Positions 11,691 to 23,994 of a DNA stretch of 64,000 bases are shown piece by piece. The DNA is from Lithospermum erythrorhizon. Lineage: Eukaryota > Streptophyta > Magnoliopsida > Boraginales > Boraginaceae. The stretch's first letter is position 1, and each line of letters begins with the position of its first letter. Below the pieces are notes generated by a model, which saw only the letters and a list, made by a program, of their open reading frames with translations, was not told the origin of the DNA and ran no database searches. The stretch spans positions 310,001 to 374,000 of the forward strand of contig JADFUC010001995.1 of the NCBI GenBank assembly GCA_019722365.1. Reading direction: 5' to 3'. Both the position numbers and the translations under genes were made by a program.

Positions 11691-13015
11691 AGTTTTAGGC
11701 AATTAGTAGTGACTGAATTTGTTAATATGTGTATATGGCAATAAATGAGTTATCTAGTTTCAATAATATATAAATAAACGTAAGATTTAATAATATATTG
11801 TCATTTAAAATATTACTATCCATTTCTAATTAAAACTATTTCAACATATTAATAGATAACTTAAATTTGGTATTATTGTATATCCTTTATTTGATATATT
11901 ATCCTTCAGAAATAACAGAAATAGTTCTACTTAAATTATTAAAGAAATATTCTTGATAATATTGTATTCATAAATATTCATGTTAATATGTGTCTGATTA
12001 TAATCAATTATTTGAATTTCAAATAATATACGTATAAATAAAGCAAATAATATCACATTACAAATCTAAGTTATTTAATATTATGATATATTAAAATAAG
12101 TAATAGATTATCGAATAATACCAAACTTATTATTCTATCAAATATATTTAAATAATATGAAATCTCCCAAGTTATTTAGTATTATGATATATTCTATCAA
12201 ATAAAATAATAAGATTACATCAAATAATATGAACTTATTCTATCAAATATATTAAATAATACCAAATCTAAGTTATTTAGTATTATGATATATTATTCTA
12301 TCAAATAAAGTATTAAACCACTTCATTTTATCATACTTAGATAGTAAGTTCATACTCTTAACATTTATTTATAACTCAATTTAATACTAAAATGATACTA
12401 ACATAATTGAATAGTGTATTGAAGCTTGATTTTACGTTTCATTCAAATGGTACCACGTTTACTCATGATTTTGAAAATTGTGTGATTTTAGTACCACGTT
12501 TAATTCAAATGTTACCACGTTTTAATTCAAGCAGTCTGGTTAATTGAATGGTACCACGTTTGAGAAATTATTTGATTATTTATTGAAGGATAATATCAAA
12601 TGGTAAAAGTATATTAAATATTATCATATCTAAGTTAACTATCAATATGTTGAAATAATTTTAATTATAAATATATTTTGTGTTTAAGGATAATATATTG
12701 TGAATCTTATGCTTTTATTCATATATATATTATTTGAAACTTAATAATTTGATTTATTATTACTCATATTAAATTATTTCAACAATTTCATCGATTTTTC
12801 TTCAAATTAATAACAGAGTTTGGTATTATTTGATAGAATAATATATCATAATACTTACTAAATAAGCTTAGATTTGGTTAAATAATATATTATTTAAGTT
12901 TTAGTTAAATAATATATTATTTTTATAAATTATATATTATTGAATATTATCTTTTTATTATATGTATATTATTTGAAAGCTAAGAAGCTTGATATATTAT
13001 TATATACAGTTAACA
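11690..13015. repeat. Cluster of long imperfect inverted repeats (foldback/TIR elements, probably nested)
   Basis: Two sets of arms can be paired by eye. Set A: about 11745-11930 matches the reverse complement of about 12570-12750 (shared words include AACATATTAATAGATAACTT against its complement near 12640, and a shared ATTATCCTTCA core). Set B: about 12015-12310 matches the reverse complement of about 12820-12985, including TTTCAAATAATATAC and CCAAATCTAAG...TATTATGATATATTATTC. The pairs interleave (A, B, A', B'), and A and B share words. They may therefore be two copies of one non-autonomous element family, one inserted into the other. A sub-arm word CAAGTTATTTAGTATTATGA recurs about every 105 bases on the left. 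No ORF and no clear target-site duplication. Confidence 0.55.
12449..12561. repeat. Four copies of a TACCACGTTT word
   Basis: GGTACCACGTTT (12449-12460), GTACCACGTTT (12491-12501), GTTACCACGTTTT (12511-12523) and GGTACCACGTTTG (12550-12562) lie in the loop of the inverted-repeat cluster. ATTCAAATG precedes two of them, so they are a decayed short direct repeat. Confidence 0.6.
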
Positions 13016-13019
13016 AATA

Positions 13020-14515
13020 AAACCAGCTTATTCTGATAGTTTACATACTTTTATCTTGCATCCTGAGTTAAAGGTTAATCATCACTTACTACCACATTTA
13101 TTTTAGTCTTAATATCTTCAGTACAGATACGGCCCAATAAGCAGTGTCTATTAATCACGAGCGATAGAACTGGTTTGAGTATTAAAAGTCACGACAGAAT
13201 AGAAATTGAAGTAATCCACCAAACGGCCCGGCCGACCGGTTAGCCACGTTACTTAAGCCAACAAGATATTGGGCTGTTGTTGCAGCCCATTACTACAACC
13301 AGGAAAATTTGCAGTTTGATTTTATTTTGTTGATGTTGCCATTACCTATGGTCATAGACCATATGTCCCATATTGTATCATAGACATTGTTACCATAGTC
13401 CATATGTCCATTAGACCATATTCTAAAAATATGGGCTTTGTTTACAAAGTCATATTCCAATTTCCAACTAGATGTTAGAAATATTTATGAGGTCCCAACA
13501 CTTGAACTGTGACAATTAATTTTGACGCTGTCAAACCAATGACTTAATATAATCAAATTGAGTCCTTATTGACGGTTAGCACTAGCATGTCAAATACGCA
13601 AAGAAGAACTTATATAGAAAAAATTCTTTATGTGTGAGTAATTTAAGACTTTGAGTTGGTTAAAGGTGACATTTTTAATTATTATCTCGTGATATTTTAT
13701 CTTTAAGTAGGATAGAAAAATCATGCCTAAGTCTGAAGGTGAAAACTTCATTCCTCGTATTCATGTATATCTATTATAGGGTTACCTAAACTCCAGAAAT
13801 TAGTCAAGTTCATTTTATGATTTCTACCCTATCTCAATGAATCAAAACTTTTATAGGAAAAGGCCAAACTCATTAATATTATATATATGAAAAAATATAA
13901 AAATTAAGCGGTGAATAAGCTTAATTTTTGAATAAATAGTCGTAAATTATTTTATGTAAAATACCTAATTATATTGTTCCCTAGGAAAAAACTTCTTCTA
14001 ACTATCTCGTTTCATATTTGCCCACCCCCTCGAAGAAAAGTTCATGATGGTCAATTGGTCATGTACATAGAGGAGTTGCACATTAAATATCATCTCATAT
14101 ATGTTGCCTACATTATTGTAGTCCAACAATCTATGCCAGCCATGCCCATGCTTTTTGAAATCTTTGCATTGATACTCTAATTTATTATTACACATTAATA
14201 TCATTTCTTTACATAAGTAGAATGGAGTAAGATATTCAATTCATAATGAGACATTTGACCCATGAACTATACATGTATTATTTATTTATACAAAGAGGAA
14301 AATGCATCATGTGTGGAATAATGTGGTAGATCCGCGTATTACAAGATAATTTAGAAAAATAATATAAGTTGGACCAATAAGCTGATTCAAAATTAGGAAA
14401 TAAGCATCACAATATTGACTTTATAAAGCGGAGCATATTTAACCTGATTAGGAGAGAATTATACTTAGATGCTTATAACGAATTGTAACTACTATACTTA
14501 TAAGCCTAAAATTGT
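13020..14515. other. AT-rich intergenic DNA
   Basis: No gene recognised. ATAGACCATATGTCC and ATAGTCCATATGTCC (about 13355-13410) are a short local duplication. Small open frames here have no recognisable features. Confidence 0.35.
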
Positions 14516-14519
14516 TCAT

Positions 14520-14662
14520 GCATTATTTAATTAAATAACAAATTAATTCTGAAATCTCCACCTCAAAATCATCAATTATAAATTTAGCTCAATACATTAT
14601 TTAATTAAATAAAAAAATAATTCTGAAATCTCCATCCCAAAATCATCAATCCTAAACTTCGC
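14520..14662. repeat. Direct duplication of about 76 bp
   Basis: Two copies of a unit beginning CATTATTTAATTAAATAA and continuing TTCTGAAATCTCCA..CAAAATCATCAAT..TAAA lie side by side, starting near 14520 and 14596. They differ by a few substitutions and small indels. Confidence 0.65.
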
Positions 14663-16535
14663 CCCTCCCCCCAATTCAGTACCTCCAAATCTCACAAAAT
14701 ACGTAATTAGATTCCTTGTTTGTCAAATATTCTTGAATTGAATGCTTTATTTCTCTCCACAAACCCACAAAACAAACCACCAAAACCGACTAGATTTATA
14801 AGAAATAGAAAAAACAAAAATTTGGAGAATTAGAGGAGATTTGCAAAGATTGAAGAATTAATGGAGAAGACAACCAAACCCACATGTGTAATAAACAAAT
14901 TTATTTGCATGTTGTTTTTTGAGTGGTTTAATTTGTATTTGTTTGAATTGTTTTGTGGGTTTAGTCCAAAGAATGCTTTCACGCTTCCATTATTGGAATG
15001 CTTTCTAGCTTCCATTAGTAAAATATTCTTTACATTATCTTAGTTCCTACTTTTGTAAATCAAGTGATTATTCTTGCAGTTCTACTATGTATACTTTATG
15101 ATGATTAGAGTTTGGATTATTGTCTTTAGAACATTAAAAAGATTGAGTTATTTTGGAATATGAAATATTGTCTTTGTCCCATTGTTGCTTGCACTAAGTC
15201 GTTTTGTTGGATTATTATGTTTGGATTATGATGATTTTGGATTATTATGTTGTTTTTGGAAGATTATGTTTTGAAATAAATACGATACCCGTCCATATAA
15301 GATGGTGGGATTTCACTGTAGGATCAGATACACTAAAAGTACAAATGGTGGAATTTCAGAATGATAAGTTTAATATTATGGAGGATACACTCAAATAACT
15401 TGTTGTGATATTTCATATAAAGTCTGGGATCTCACATATAATGTACTTATGAGATTTTATTGAGTACTCTAACATTTTATCATATGTTCCACAGGCGACG
15501 AGTTCAGACAAGGATCTTAGGACGCTACGGACCGTCGCTTTGCTACAGGATTGACACAGGATGAGGTGGATGAAGACGTTGAACCTGCAAATAAATTTAA
15601 TGGCATTAGATGAAAAAATCACAATATCTGAAGATGATGGTGGGATTACTACAATGAAAGTAATACCATGGAATCCTCTGATGATTTTACATACGGACAA
15701 CTGAGTCGATAACATAAAAAATTCTCTAATAAAAAAGGTAAAGCTGAATTGGGTAGGTAGGCAAAAAATCGGAAAATATGTGTGCGTACTATAATTGTAA
15801 ATTGTGTGAATAATTAATGCGATGGGAGACTTTTTTTCACGAAAATGAAAAAAAAATTCACAATACCAAAAGAAAGTGAGCGATGGTATTATAGTATAAA
15901 AATAATATAATTAAGAAAATTAGGCGATGATATTACAGACATAATACTAAATCAAACCTAACACTAACAAGATAGAAATAAAACTTACTTTGAAGCGAGA
16001 AAGTTATTGAAATTGGAATTTGATGATTAGAAGTTAGCTCTGACTAGTTTTACATTGAGAAAAAATAATCCATGATGATGAACTAATTGAAAAAATATGA
16101 AGTAGTTTTACAAATTGAATTATAGATAACAAAATCATAATATAAATTAAACTAGAAGGAAGGAAAATAAAATAATGTATTAAAAAATGAATCAAAATTC
16201 AAAATTGCAAAAAAAAGGGGCTAAAAAATGTGAATTGGTATCTTTACGATTATGGTGATGAAGATCTTTTCTATCAAAATGTTAAAATCCAGTCCCAAAA
16301 ATGTCCTATTTAATTTTGACTATTGAATCGAATTTAATGGTGAAATCTTAATAAACCTTTTAATAAATATCTAACTCTAACCCTTCAGGAAAAATGATCA
16401 TAGCTATGATTCTTCTGTTGATACAGATAAATTCGATATTATATTATGCATATCTTGTCAGCAATAAATGCAGTCTGGAAGCTATCATGACGGCAGTGTA
16501 GTATTAACCTATATAACATCGAATAACAAACTTTT
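14663..16535. other. AT-rich intergenic DNA
   Basis: No gene or element could be supported. A stretch at 15490-15700 has balanced composition but no recognisable protein in any frame. Confidence 0.35.
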
Positions 16536-16539
16536 CATG

Positions 16540-17110
16540 ATGCAATGAGGTGTATAATTCGGTGTCAATTAATTCTGCTTCATTAAATAACATGCTCTTG
16601 TATTATTTTTAATTTATAACATTTTATTCGTATACAATTATTAAATTTAATAATACAATAAATAATATTATAATTTTTAAAATATATTTTTAATAATTTA
16701 TATTTTAATTATTTAAAAATATTTTAATTTTTTAATATCAGAAGAAAGTGATTAAAGAGAATAAAAGGTGTAACTTGATTTTTTTGGTGTCAAATAGCTT
16801 CAAACTTAGGCTCTGTTATAGAGCTGAAAAATAAAAATAGTGGTGTATTTTTTGTTTCTTTAATTATTGTGTAAAACGATTTAAAATGAGGTGGAAAAAA
16901 AAATTCATTGGCAAATACCTTTGACCTGGCATTCGGACCTGTTGTAATACACGCAGCATGACGATGTCATGACGGCCTTTTTTTGTTTTTGTTCTTGCAG
17001 TTATTTGAGTCTTTAAATAAATTCTTCAGGATCAGTTTGTGATCCACAGATCATGGTGTCAATTATTATTCGATTGATCTCTAAATATTGTGAAATGATC
17101 CTCTTGTGCT
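16540..17110 (-). mobile_element. MITE: internal-deletion derivative of the Harbinger element at 48.6-52.7 kb
   Basis: The left part (about 16636-16736) is nearly identical to the reverse complement of the Harbinger right end (about 52570-52465), including the word TTAAATTTAATAATACAATA. At about 16737 it switches to the reverse complement of the Harbinger left end (48997 back to about 48570). That second part shares CAGAAGAAA, GTGTAA, TTGATTTTTTTGGTGTC, a TAGTGGTGTATTTTTT block and TTCGATTGATC. The copy is therefore a two-ended element in opposite orientation that has lost roughly 3.5 kb holding both ORFs, with the left breakpoint just before the ORF1 ATG. The TATA box of the parent is degraded here (CTCTGTTATAGAG). 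Outer ends are approximate. Confidence 0.8.
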
Positions 17111-17255
17111 TAATTGATCACTCTTTATACATGGCACAAGTAACCATGTTAAGTCTCTGTTTTGAGACGGTGTTTATTTATAGTAGTAAATAAATCCACT
17201 ACTCTTTCCCTTCACGATTTAATTAGAATTTATAATTTATTAATCACTTAAAATT

Positions 17256-17390
17256 TCAATTTTAATTCTAAATAAAATGTATTCAAACAATTTTTCTTTA
17301 AATTCAGTTTTAATTCTAAATAAAATGTATTCAAACAATTTTTCTTTAAATTCAGTTTTAATTCTAAATAAAATGTATTCAAACAAATTT
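17256..17390. repeat. 48-bp tandem repeat, about 2.8 copies
   Basis: Copies of TTTAATTCTAAATAAAATG followed by TATTCAAACAATTTTTCTTTAAATTC start at 17261, 17309 and 17357, an exact period of 48. The first two full units are almost identical. The repeat starts about 150 bases beyond the MITE. Confidence 0.85.
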
Positions 17391-17394
17391 TGTT

Positions 17395-18805
17395 CTAGCA
17401 TTTAAATAAAACTTTGACATATATAAAATTTGTAATGTTTGAAATTTTGATCTTATATATGTATGAAAAACTTTTTCATTGTGTATGTTTTTGTTTGATG
17501 AACGACTGCTAACTTCTAGGTAGCACTGAGCAGCAGAGGATGATATGAGTAATGTGTTTATTTCATGAACGACTGCTTAACTTAGAGGATGATGTTGGTA
17601 ACATTTCAACAGCTTAAGTGAAGATGATTATTGATTACAACTAATGTATCGAATGCATTTTTATATATAATCCACTTTTATCCTTATGTTATTTTTCATT
17701 CAAATTTCATCTTTGTGGAAAACCTCATGGACGATTAGAGTGAATTGCATTTTCTATATCATTAATGAATAAAATAATGGTACCTTCACTAATCACTATA
17801 ATAGTTTAATAAACTTTTGTTGTGAGAGTTAAAGTCACATGGACTAATCTTGGACAAGGGCCCATGCATAAAAAATTAATCCAACTTTGCACGAAAGGAA
17901 TCGTACACTTTGAGAATAAACTACTTCAAATTATCCGCATAAGATCAAATATATATCTAAACAAACGCCGTTATACATTATAATAGAGGTGCTGCTCCTG
18001 CTTGATATACCACATTGTTTGATATTTCACGTGGTAGTACTCCATTACTTGACAAACCTATCATTAATTAAACGAGATCGTATTATCATGCTTAAATAAT
18101 GAAGTGCATATGTCGAAATATCATCTTCTCTATTAAATCTGACTGTGTAGAAATAGTGTGCTAAATATTAAAAATAGATTAAATAAACTTAACAAAGAGA
18201 GGTTGAAAAATAAATATAATTATCTTGATCGAGGATCATTCACGAAAATTTAAATGAAAATAAATTATTATTGTAGATATGATAATTTGTCTAGTTCAAT
18301 CAAATGAGTTAAAAACACTCAACTAATGCTTAAGAAGTGCTACACTACTCTCTAAGCTACACAAATTTAATAGTGTAAAGATAGTTACCATAAAGCTATA
18401 AAGCACAATATATGCTCCAAAATAAACACTAGTTATGACAATACTCATAAATCATAATCAATTTGGTCCTTACACGAATAGACAATGAGTAAAGTATTTG
18501 GAGTAGATAATAAGAGCATTAAGAGCATCAATCGACTCGAACAATTCAATGTTATAAAATAATCATTCGAGCACATGAATTATACGAAGCATAAAATTAT
18601 AAACCTCTACTAAAAAAGAACAGAATCATAAACTTAAATCCACAAAATATTCCGTTAGTAACGGAGAGAAATAAACGGAAGAAACATAATAAGGTACAAT
18701 AAGGTGGTACGTCTTGAAGTTGGTGGGGGCAATTAGGCACCCAAATATGACCCATCATCAAATCTTATCTTTCAATTCCAAAAATACCCTCAACAACTTA
18801 GTCAA
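17395..18805. other. Intergenic DNA upstream of the LEA gene
   Basis: AT-rich with no recognised exon. CTATAAATAT at 18811-18820 is a good TATA box for the gene starting at 18943. Confidence 0.4.
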
Positions 18806-18942
18806 GTTTACTATAAATATGACCATAATTTGTTCAACATGATTCATAATTTCAGCTCAAACATAAGAGAAAGAGAAAGTATCATTTTATTACAAAGAAA
18901 AAAAAGCTTAAATTTATAGGAAGAGCGTTTTTTTGAAGTTGC

Positions 18943-20960
18943 ATGGCAGCCAATTTGAATAGCCGGAAACTGGCCACCGTCGGAAAGAAATTCGTGAGCC
19001 AGCTCATCGCCTCTCGCTCCTCTGCTTCTCTTCTTCAAAGGTATATGCACTTCTCTTTTTTTCTATTACGGAGTAATTTTCATTTCTTCAACGATCAAAT
19101 ATATTTTATGATAGATTATACTCCGTATATATAGTGTCACAATATGAATAATATACTCCGTAATTCACATGTTTCTGACATTCCTAACTTCTAAAGAAAA
19201 GATCGTGATATACTAGTTCAGAATTATTGCATTTATAAGTAAGGGTTATATTATATTACCAAACTTTTTTTTAGCAAAATTAAGTACTCCATCCATAAAA
19301 AAAACAGATAGTCTAATTTGTTTTCAATAGACAAAGTTAACAAATTAAACTATGCAGTCTTAACCAACATAAATAAATTTGTTTTGAATCAAATCATCAT
19401 GTTCATAGTAAGTGGCTCAGAATGCTACTATTCAGATATATTTTTTACCAAGTATTATAAAAAAAATTAAATATATAATGTAATATTTAGTTCAATTTAA
19501 AGTCGACTATATTTTTTTAGGTGGAGGGAGCAGCAGTTTTATAGTGTTAATATCACTTATATTGAAATTTTGTTATTGATGAGTGTTGCAAAATTTTGGA
19601 ATTAGGTGGAGTTATAGGCCTACATTAGACTTACAAAGCAAGGATAACGCCATTCCATTGTTATTGTGAATTATATAAGCACGCTTACTTGATTAATTGA
19701 TGAAGTCTAACATCCAAGTACTATCAATAGTATTAATGTCTTTACCAATAAAATTGAAGTGTGTTCTGCAAAAAATCAATACCCAAAAGTAAAAGTGCCA
19801 TAATGTTAGGTCCCATGATTTTATTTGGATCATTTAGATTTTTTGAAGCAACCACCTTCTTCATGATTGGTTAGCTTTATATAATTATGGTGATGACTTT
19901 CATTTTAGTATAATTTGCGTGTAAATCTAGGTGAACTAGGTGTATGAGCATTCTAATTATCTTTCCACCATTCAGTGTCTCTTTCTCATTTTAGAGGCAT
20001 GTTTAATTATTAATTCTTTTTATATATATTATGAAAAAATACTAATAATATAATGTTTGAAAATATTTTTAACAGATAAATGATATTAATTTATATTTTT
20101 TGGATTGAATAAAAATAATTTATGGTGAAATATTATGAAATTCAGCATTCAATTAATTTAGTATAGTGATGTACATATTTATGAAATTAGATTAGCTCAA
20201 CTAGGTTAAGTGGTATTACCTAATGTTATATAAAAGTTGTATTTTACATCAATTTGGCAATGTATGCCATAGTTCTACAAGCTGATAACTATGTACAGAT
20301 TGATGAATAATACCCAAATTAATTTTGGTACTCATCTAATATTTATTTTACTTCTTACGGAGTATAATTTATTTCGCTTCGGAAGTTACATCAGGGTAGA
20401 TCTAGCCTCCCCTAGAAAATGTAATTTATTATTTGTAGCAGTGCCATTAGTTAAATCTTGTCGGCAGTAGTTCTTATCTGATTATTAGATGATTAGGTAA
20501 ATCACATGATTATTATATTATCTTCCTAAAATCTGCTGTTGTAACACACATACAATAGTATCAAAAGCCTATGTGATGTTGTATGATTACTGTAACATGA
20601 TGATTGTTCTTTTTGATTCAATTGAACTGCAATGTGTATTATTATTTTCTGATATGTAATTGAATTAGCTAACATTGAACAATCTCTGTTATGTTTGCTG
20701 GAGAAAGTGTGCACGTTTCTGTTTACGACAAGAACTGGGAGGACCATGTTCTTTCATCTGTGGTCCCAGACGAGGTGATCCAACTCCAGTCGGAGAAATA
20801 CTGGTCTCCCCACCCTCAAACCGGGGTGTTTGGACCGGCCACTGACCATCAGGCAATTTCTAGTAGCGAGCGTGGATTCCACTCCGTGCCTGATAGCTCA
20901 GGTCTAACAGGGCAGAGAAGACTTCTTCGCCCCTGGAAAACTTGGACAAACCAGCTCTAA
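18943..20960 (+). CDS. LEA-type small protein, At5g17165-like
   Basis: Two exons, 18943..19040 and 20708..20960, joined across a 1667-base intron give 116 residues. The start MAANLNSRKLATVGKKFVSQ is a basic, amphipathic, Ser-rich N-terminus that could be a mitochondrial or plastid transit peptide. The body contains VHVSVYDKNWEDHV, a VVPDEVIQ motif, YWSPHPQTGVFGPAT and an Arg/Leu/Trp C-terminus ending KTWTNQL. From memory this is the pattern of the Arabidopsis protein annotated 'late embryogenesis abundant protein At5g17165', a small plant-only family of unknown biochemistry. The second exon begins inside a GAAAG acceptor, giving codon AG/T (Ser). That junction is inferred from phase. A TATA box at 18811 and a leader of about 100 bases fit the start. 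There are no close neighbours. Confidence 0.85.
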
Positions 20961-20964
20961 CTAA

Positions 20965-22820
20965 CAGGTAATTGTTGCCCCAGAGGAACTAGAACAACCT
21001 TGTTATAATAATCAAGTACTATTAAAGAGATCGAGAAGTTGTTATAGTAGTAGAATTAGTAATGCATGGTAATGTAATATATATCTGTAAGGTTGTTATC
21101 TAGCTATAAGCTATGTATCGGTTCCCATATGCTATGGTTTATATCAATATACTATTATGTTTGATAGCTTCCTTATATATGTCTTGTTGGTTTTCATTCG
21201 ACATACCAACTTCAAGGCACCTCAGGCCTCTTTAACTCTATATATGGTTTTAAGAAGCCCCTTAATTTGCTGTAAAAATCATGCTGACACTCAAATGGAA
21301 TAAAATAGGTCTAAGTCTGTTTATAAAACAAAAATCATATGACATTCAATAGGTAAAAAATGGTCCATTTTGTTTATATGAAGTCTGCAAATTAAACAAT
21401 CTAGTATAGGGATTAATGTTAATAAATGAAATGATACTTTAGAAAAACTGACTGCCAATCATTCATTTCTAATTGTCGGATCTTGTGTTAATGGCGTCAC
21501 GATTGTGTCTGTGATAAGAATATAACAACATATATAATTTTAATATTATAACTAGCTACAATTTTAAATAAATACATTAATCTTGTCTATAGAATGGTAA
21601 TTATGTGTATAATTAGTGGAGAGAGATGTGGTGATCCCAAATTCTATTGGGACTCAGGAAGGTCTTGAATTTTGTCTTTTCATTATAGGTTCGTTTGCTG
21701 CTGAGCTAGTACCTTTGCCGTCTGAAGGTGATCTAGTTGATTTGAGATTTTGGGATAGGAGATGAGCATTGTGTCCTCTAATGTTGGGATAGAAAAAAGA
21801 TTGCAAAGGGATCTCAATGTTCTGTTAGGATAAATGGATAAAACATGTCACCCTAGTGTCAATGGATAGCCATCCTTTGATTATCTAACTACAAATTTCA
21901 TACCAAACGACTTCCCCTTTTGACAAGAGGCTTTAATACAATCAATCCATTAGACACGTGAGTTGGAAATTATTTGGGCACTTTGTATTAAAGCCATTTA
22001 GAATTCATGACTATATAGAGTTTTATAAAATGTAGTTATTATGAGGCCCAGTTTGGTGATCAGAAATAGTTAGGGGATGTGGGATCTGCAAAAAATGTCT
22101 GGTAGCATGAATCTTTAGTCTGGTCAACAATCACCAAGACTTTTATAAGTAAGTTAATGAACTAGGGTTATACAAAATAATATAAAAGGCAACGCTAATT
22201 ACAAAATCTTACACATCTATCACAACTCTCATGCTGTTTCAGACCGTCGTGGCTGTCTTATTACTCTGTTTTAATTAGTTTAAGCTTGTTTTGCTCGATT
22301 TAATTCAGATTCATTACTTCCTTTTCTATAATTCCATCTAAATATTAAATGCATTACCACATTTTATTAGGTATCTACATTATCTTCGGTTTTTCCAGCT
22401 ATAATTTATCCGTTTAACTTTCTATTCATATCGATTAGATAATGCACACTACATACTTGTTTGTTATCAAAATATCCAACTTTCGTGCCTTTGACATGAA
22501 ATAGGCATGAAAAGTATGCCGTATGATTCGTGATTTATTATTTTGGAGTGTTGAAATATAATGTAGCTATTTATCATTATGATACTGGGGTCCCCTAATA
22601 GGTTGTGACTTTTAAATTTGATCCTGTCAATTCTCATTATTACTTAAGAACTAATATAATAGTATTGAATTAGTTTGATATATATTTTGAAATATAAACT
22701 TTTTATAATTAGAGATATTTACACGTTTTTAAATCGTGTCTTGAAGAGCTAGTAGTCGAAATAGACTGATTTTTTGGGATATAGAAGGAGTAATCAAATG
22801 AAATTAATAATTTAGGTGAG
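20965..22820. other. 3' flank of the LEA gene and intergenic DNA
   Basis: No gene seen. The first 150 bases are probably 3' UTR. The remainder is AT-rich with no recognised repeat. Confidence 0.35.
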
Positions 22821-22822
22821 CC

Positions 22823-23990
22823 ATGGTTAAGCACAACAATGTCATCTGAGAGCACTTCAGGAAGCTTTGGGCAGAACAATGAAAACATGGTTCGATCAAC
22901 ATAACAAAACTTACAGGAGAAAGTGGTGATAATTTGATTGAATCAGAAGTTGTTTGTATGTCGATTAAGACTTCGAAGTTTGTTATTTTGACGATTGGAA
23001 AAGCAAATTCGACGATAATTTAGGATGAAGGTTGTATCTTTATATTCGTAACTGAACTTATCTGTTTGTCAGCGAGGCAGAAGAAGGCAGTGAAGATCTT
23101 CCCGCGCCCAACTGCTGGACCACTTCGTCCAGTTGTTCATGGCCAGACTCGAAAGTACAACATGAAAGTTCGAGCTGGCCATGGTTTTACTCTGGAAGAA
23201 CTCAAGGTGAGTTGCTATTTCTCTAATCGATCATGTATCTATGGTTGATTGGTTAAAGCATTTATATTATTCTCTCGTATGTGGTTGCTTTATGAGTTCC
23301 TATAACTGTAGTTCTTATGCCACAACATTGTACACCTTTATCTTTGTTTGTATGGATAACTTGGACATTATATGTTGTAATGTTAACTAAGTTTTATTAC
23401 TATTTACTATGATTTTTATTTAAATTGGGCGTCCTTGAAATTTAATATAAAATATTTCATCCCATCTTAGTGTTGAAATATCAATTGTTTATATTTGCAA
23501 ATACCATAATTTGGAACAGGCAGCTGGTGTTCCAAAGAAACTGGCCCCATCTATAGAGTATTTCTGGACTATATGCCCGTAGAATACTCGTTGGAGGGTT
23601 TCCAGACTAATGTCCAGAGGCTGAAAACCTACAAAGCCAAATTGGTTGTCTTCCCAAGGCATGCTAAGAAACTCAAGGTGACTTTGGCTCTCTTATTATC
23701 TTATGATAGTACATTTTTCGTTTTAGATTCTTATGACTTTGGCCTGAATCCTCTTGTTTTGCATGCAGTCTGGTGATTCTGCTCCTGAGGAGTTGGCCAA
23801 TGCAACACAAGTACAAGGTCCTTACTTGCCTATTGGTCTTGAGAAGCCAGCAGTTGAGCTTGTGAAGATCACTGAAGATATGAAGTCATTCAGAGCTTAC
23901 CACAAGCTTCGCTTGGAGAGGACTAATGCTCGACATGTTGGTGTTCGAGCAAAGAGGGCTGCAGAAGCTGAAAAGGAAGATAAGAAGTAG
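22823..23990 (+). pseudogene. RPL13: 60S ribosomal protein L13 (eL13) pseudogene, introns kept
   Basis: Four exon-like blocks in family order. Block 1 (22823 to about 22930) begins MVKHNNVI and is then broken by TGA. The family's KTWFNQ...RRR stretch survives only in a shifted frame (KTWFDQHNKTYRRK, then stop). Block 2 (23073..23206) is intact ([20 protein letters not shown] to GFTLEELK). Block 3 (23520..23677) starts AAGVPKKLAPSI, loses frame by one base near 23557, meets TAG, and is readable again as YSLEGFQTNVQRLKTYKAKL. Block 4 (23769..23990) is intact ([16 protein letters not shown] to AEAEKEDKK, stop). GT/AG sites are preserved, so this is a gene duplicate that decayed, not a processed copy. 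A functional L13 would be a 60S subunit protein of about 206 residues. An ancestral start further downstream could still encode a fragment, but a full protein is not possible. Confidence 0.88.
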
Positions 23991-23994
23991 AGTG

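Noticed and set aside
13974..15398. Short open frames at 13974-14204, 14830-15043 and 15204-15398
   Set aside because: AT-rich sequence without motifs, splice context or recognisable similarity.
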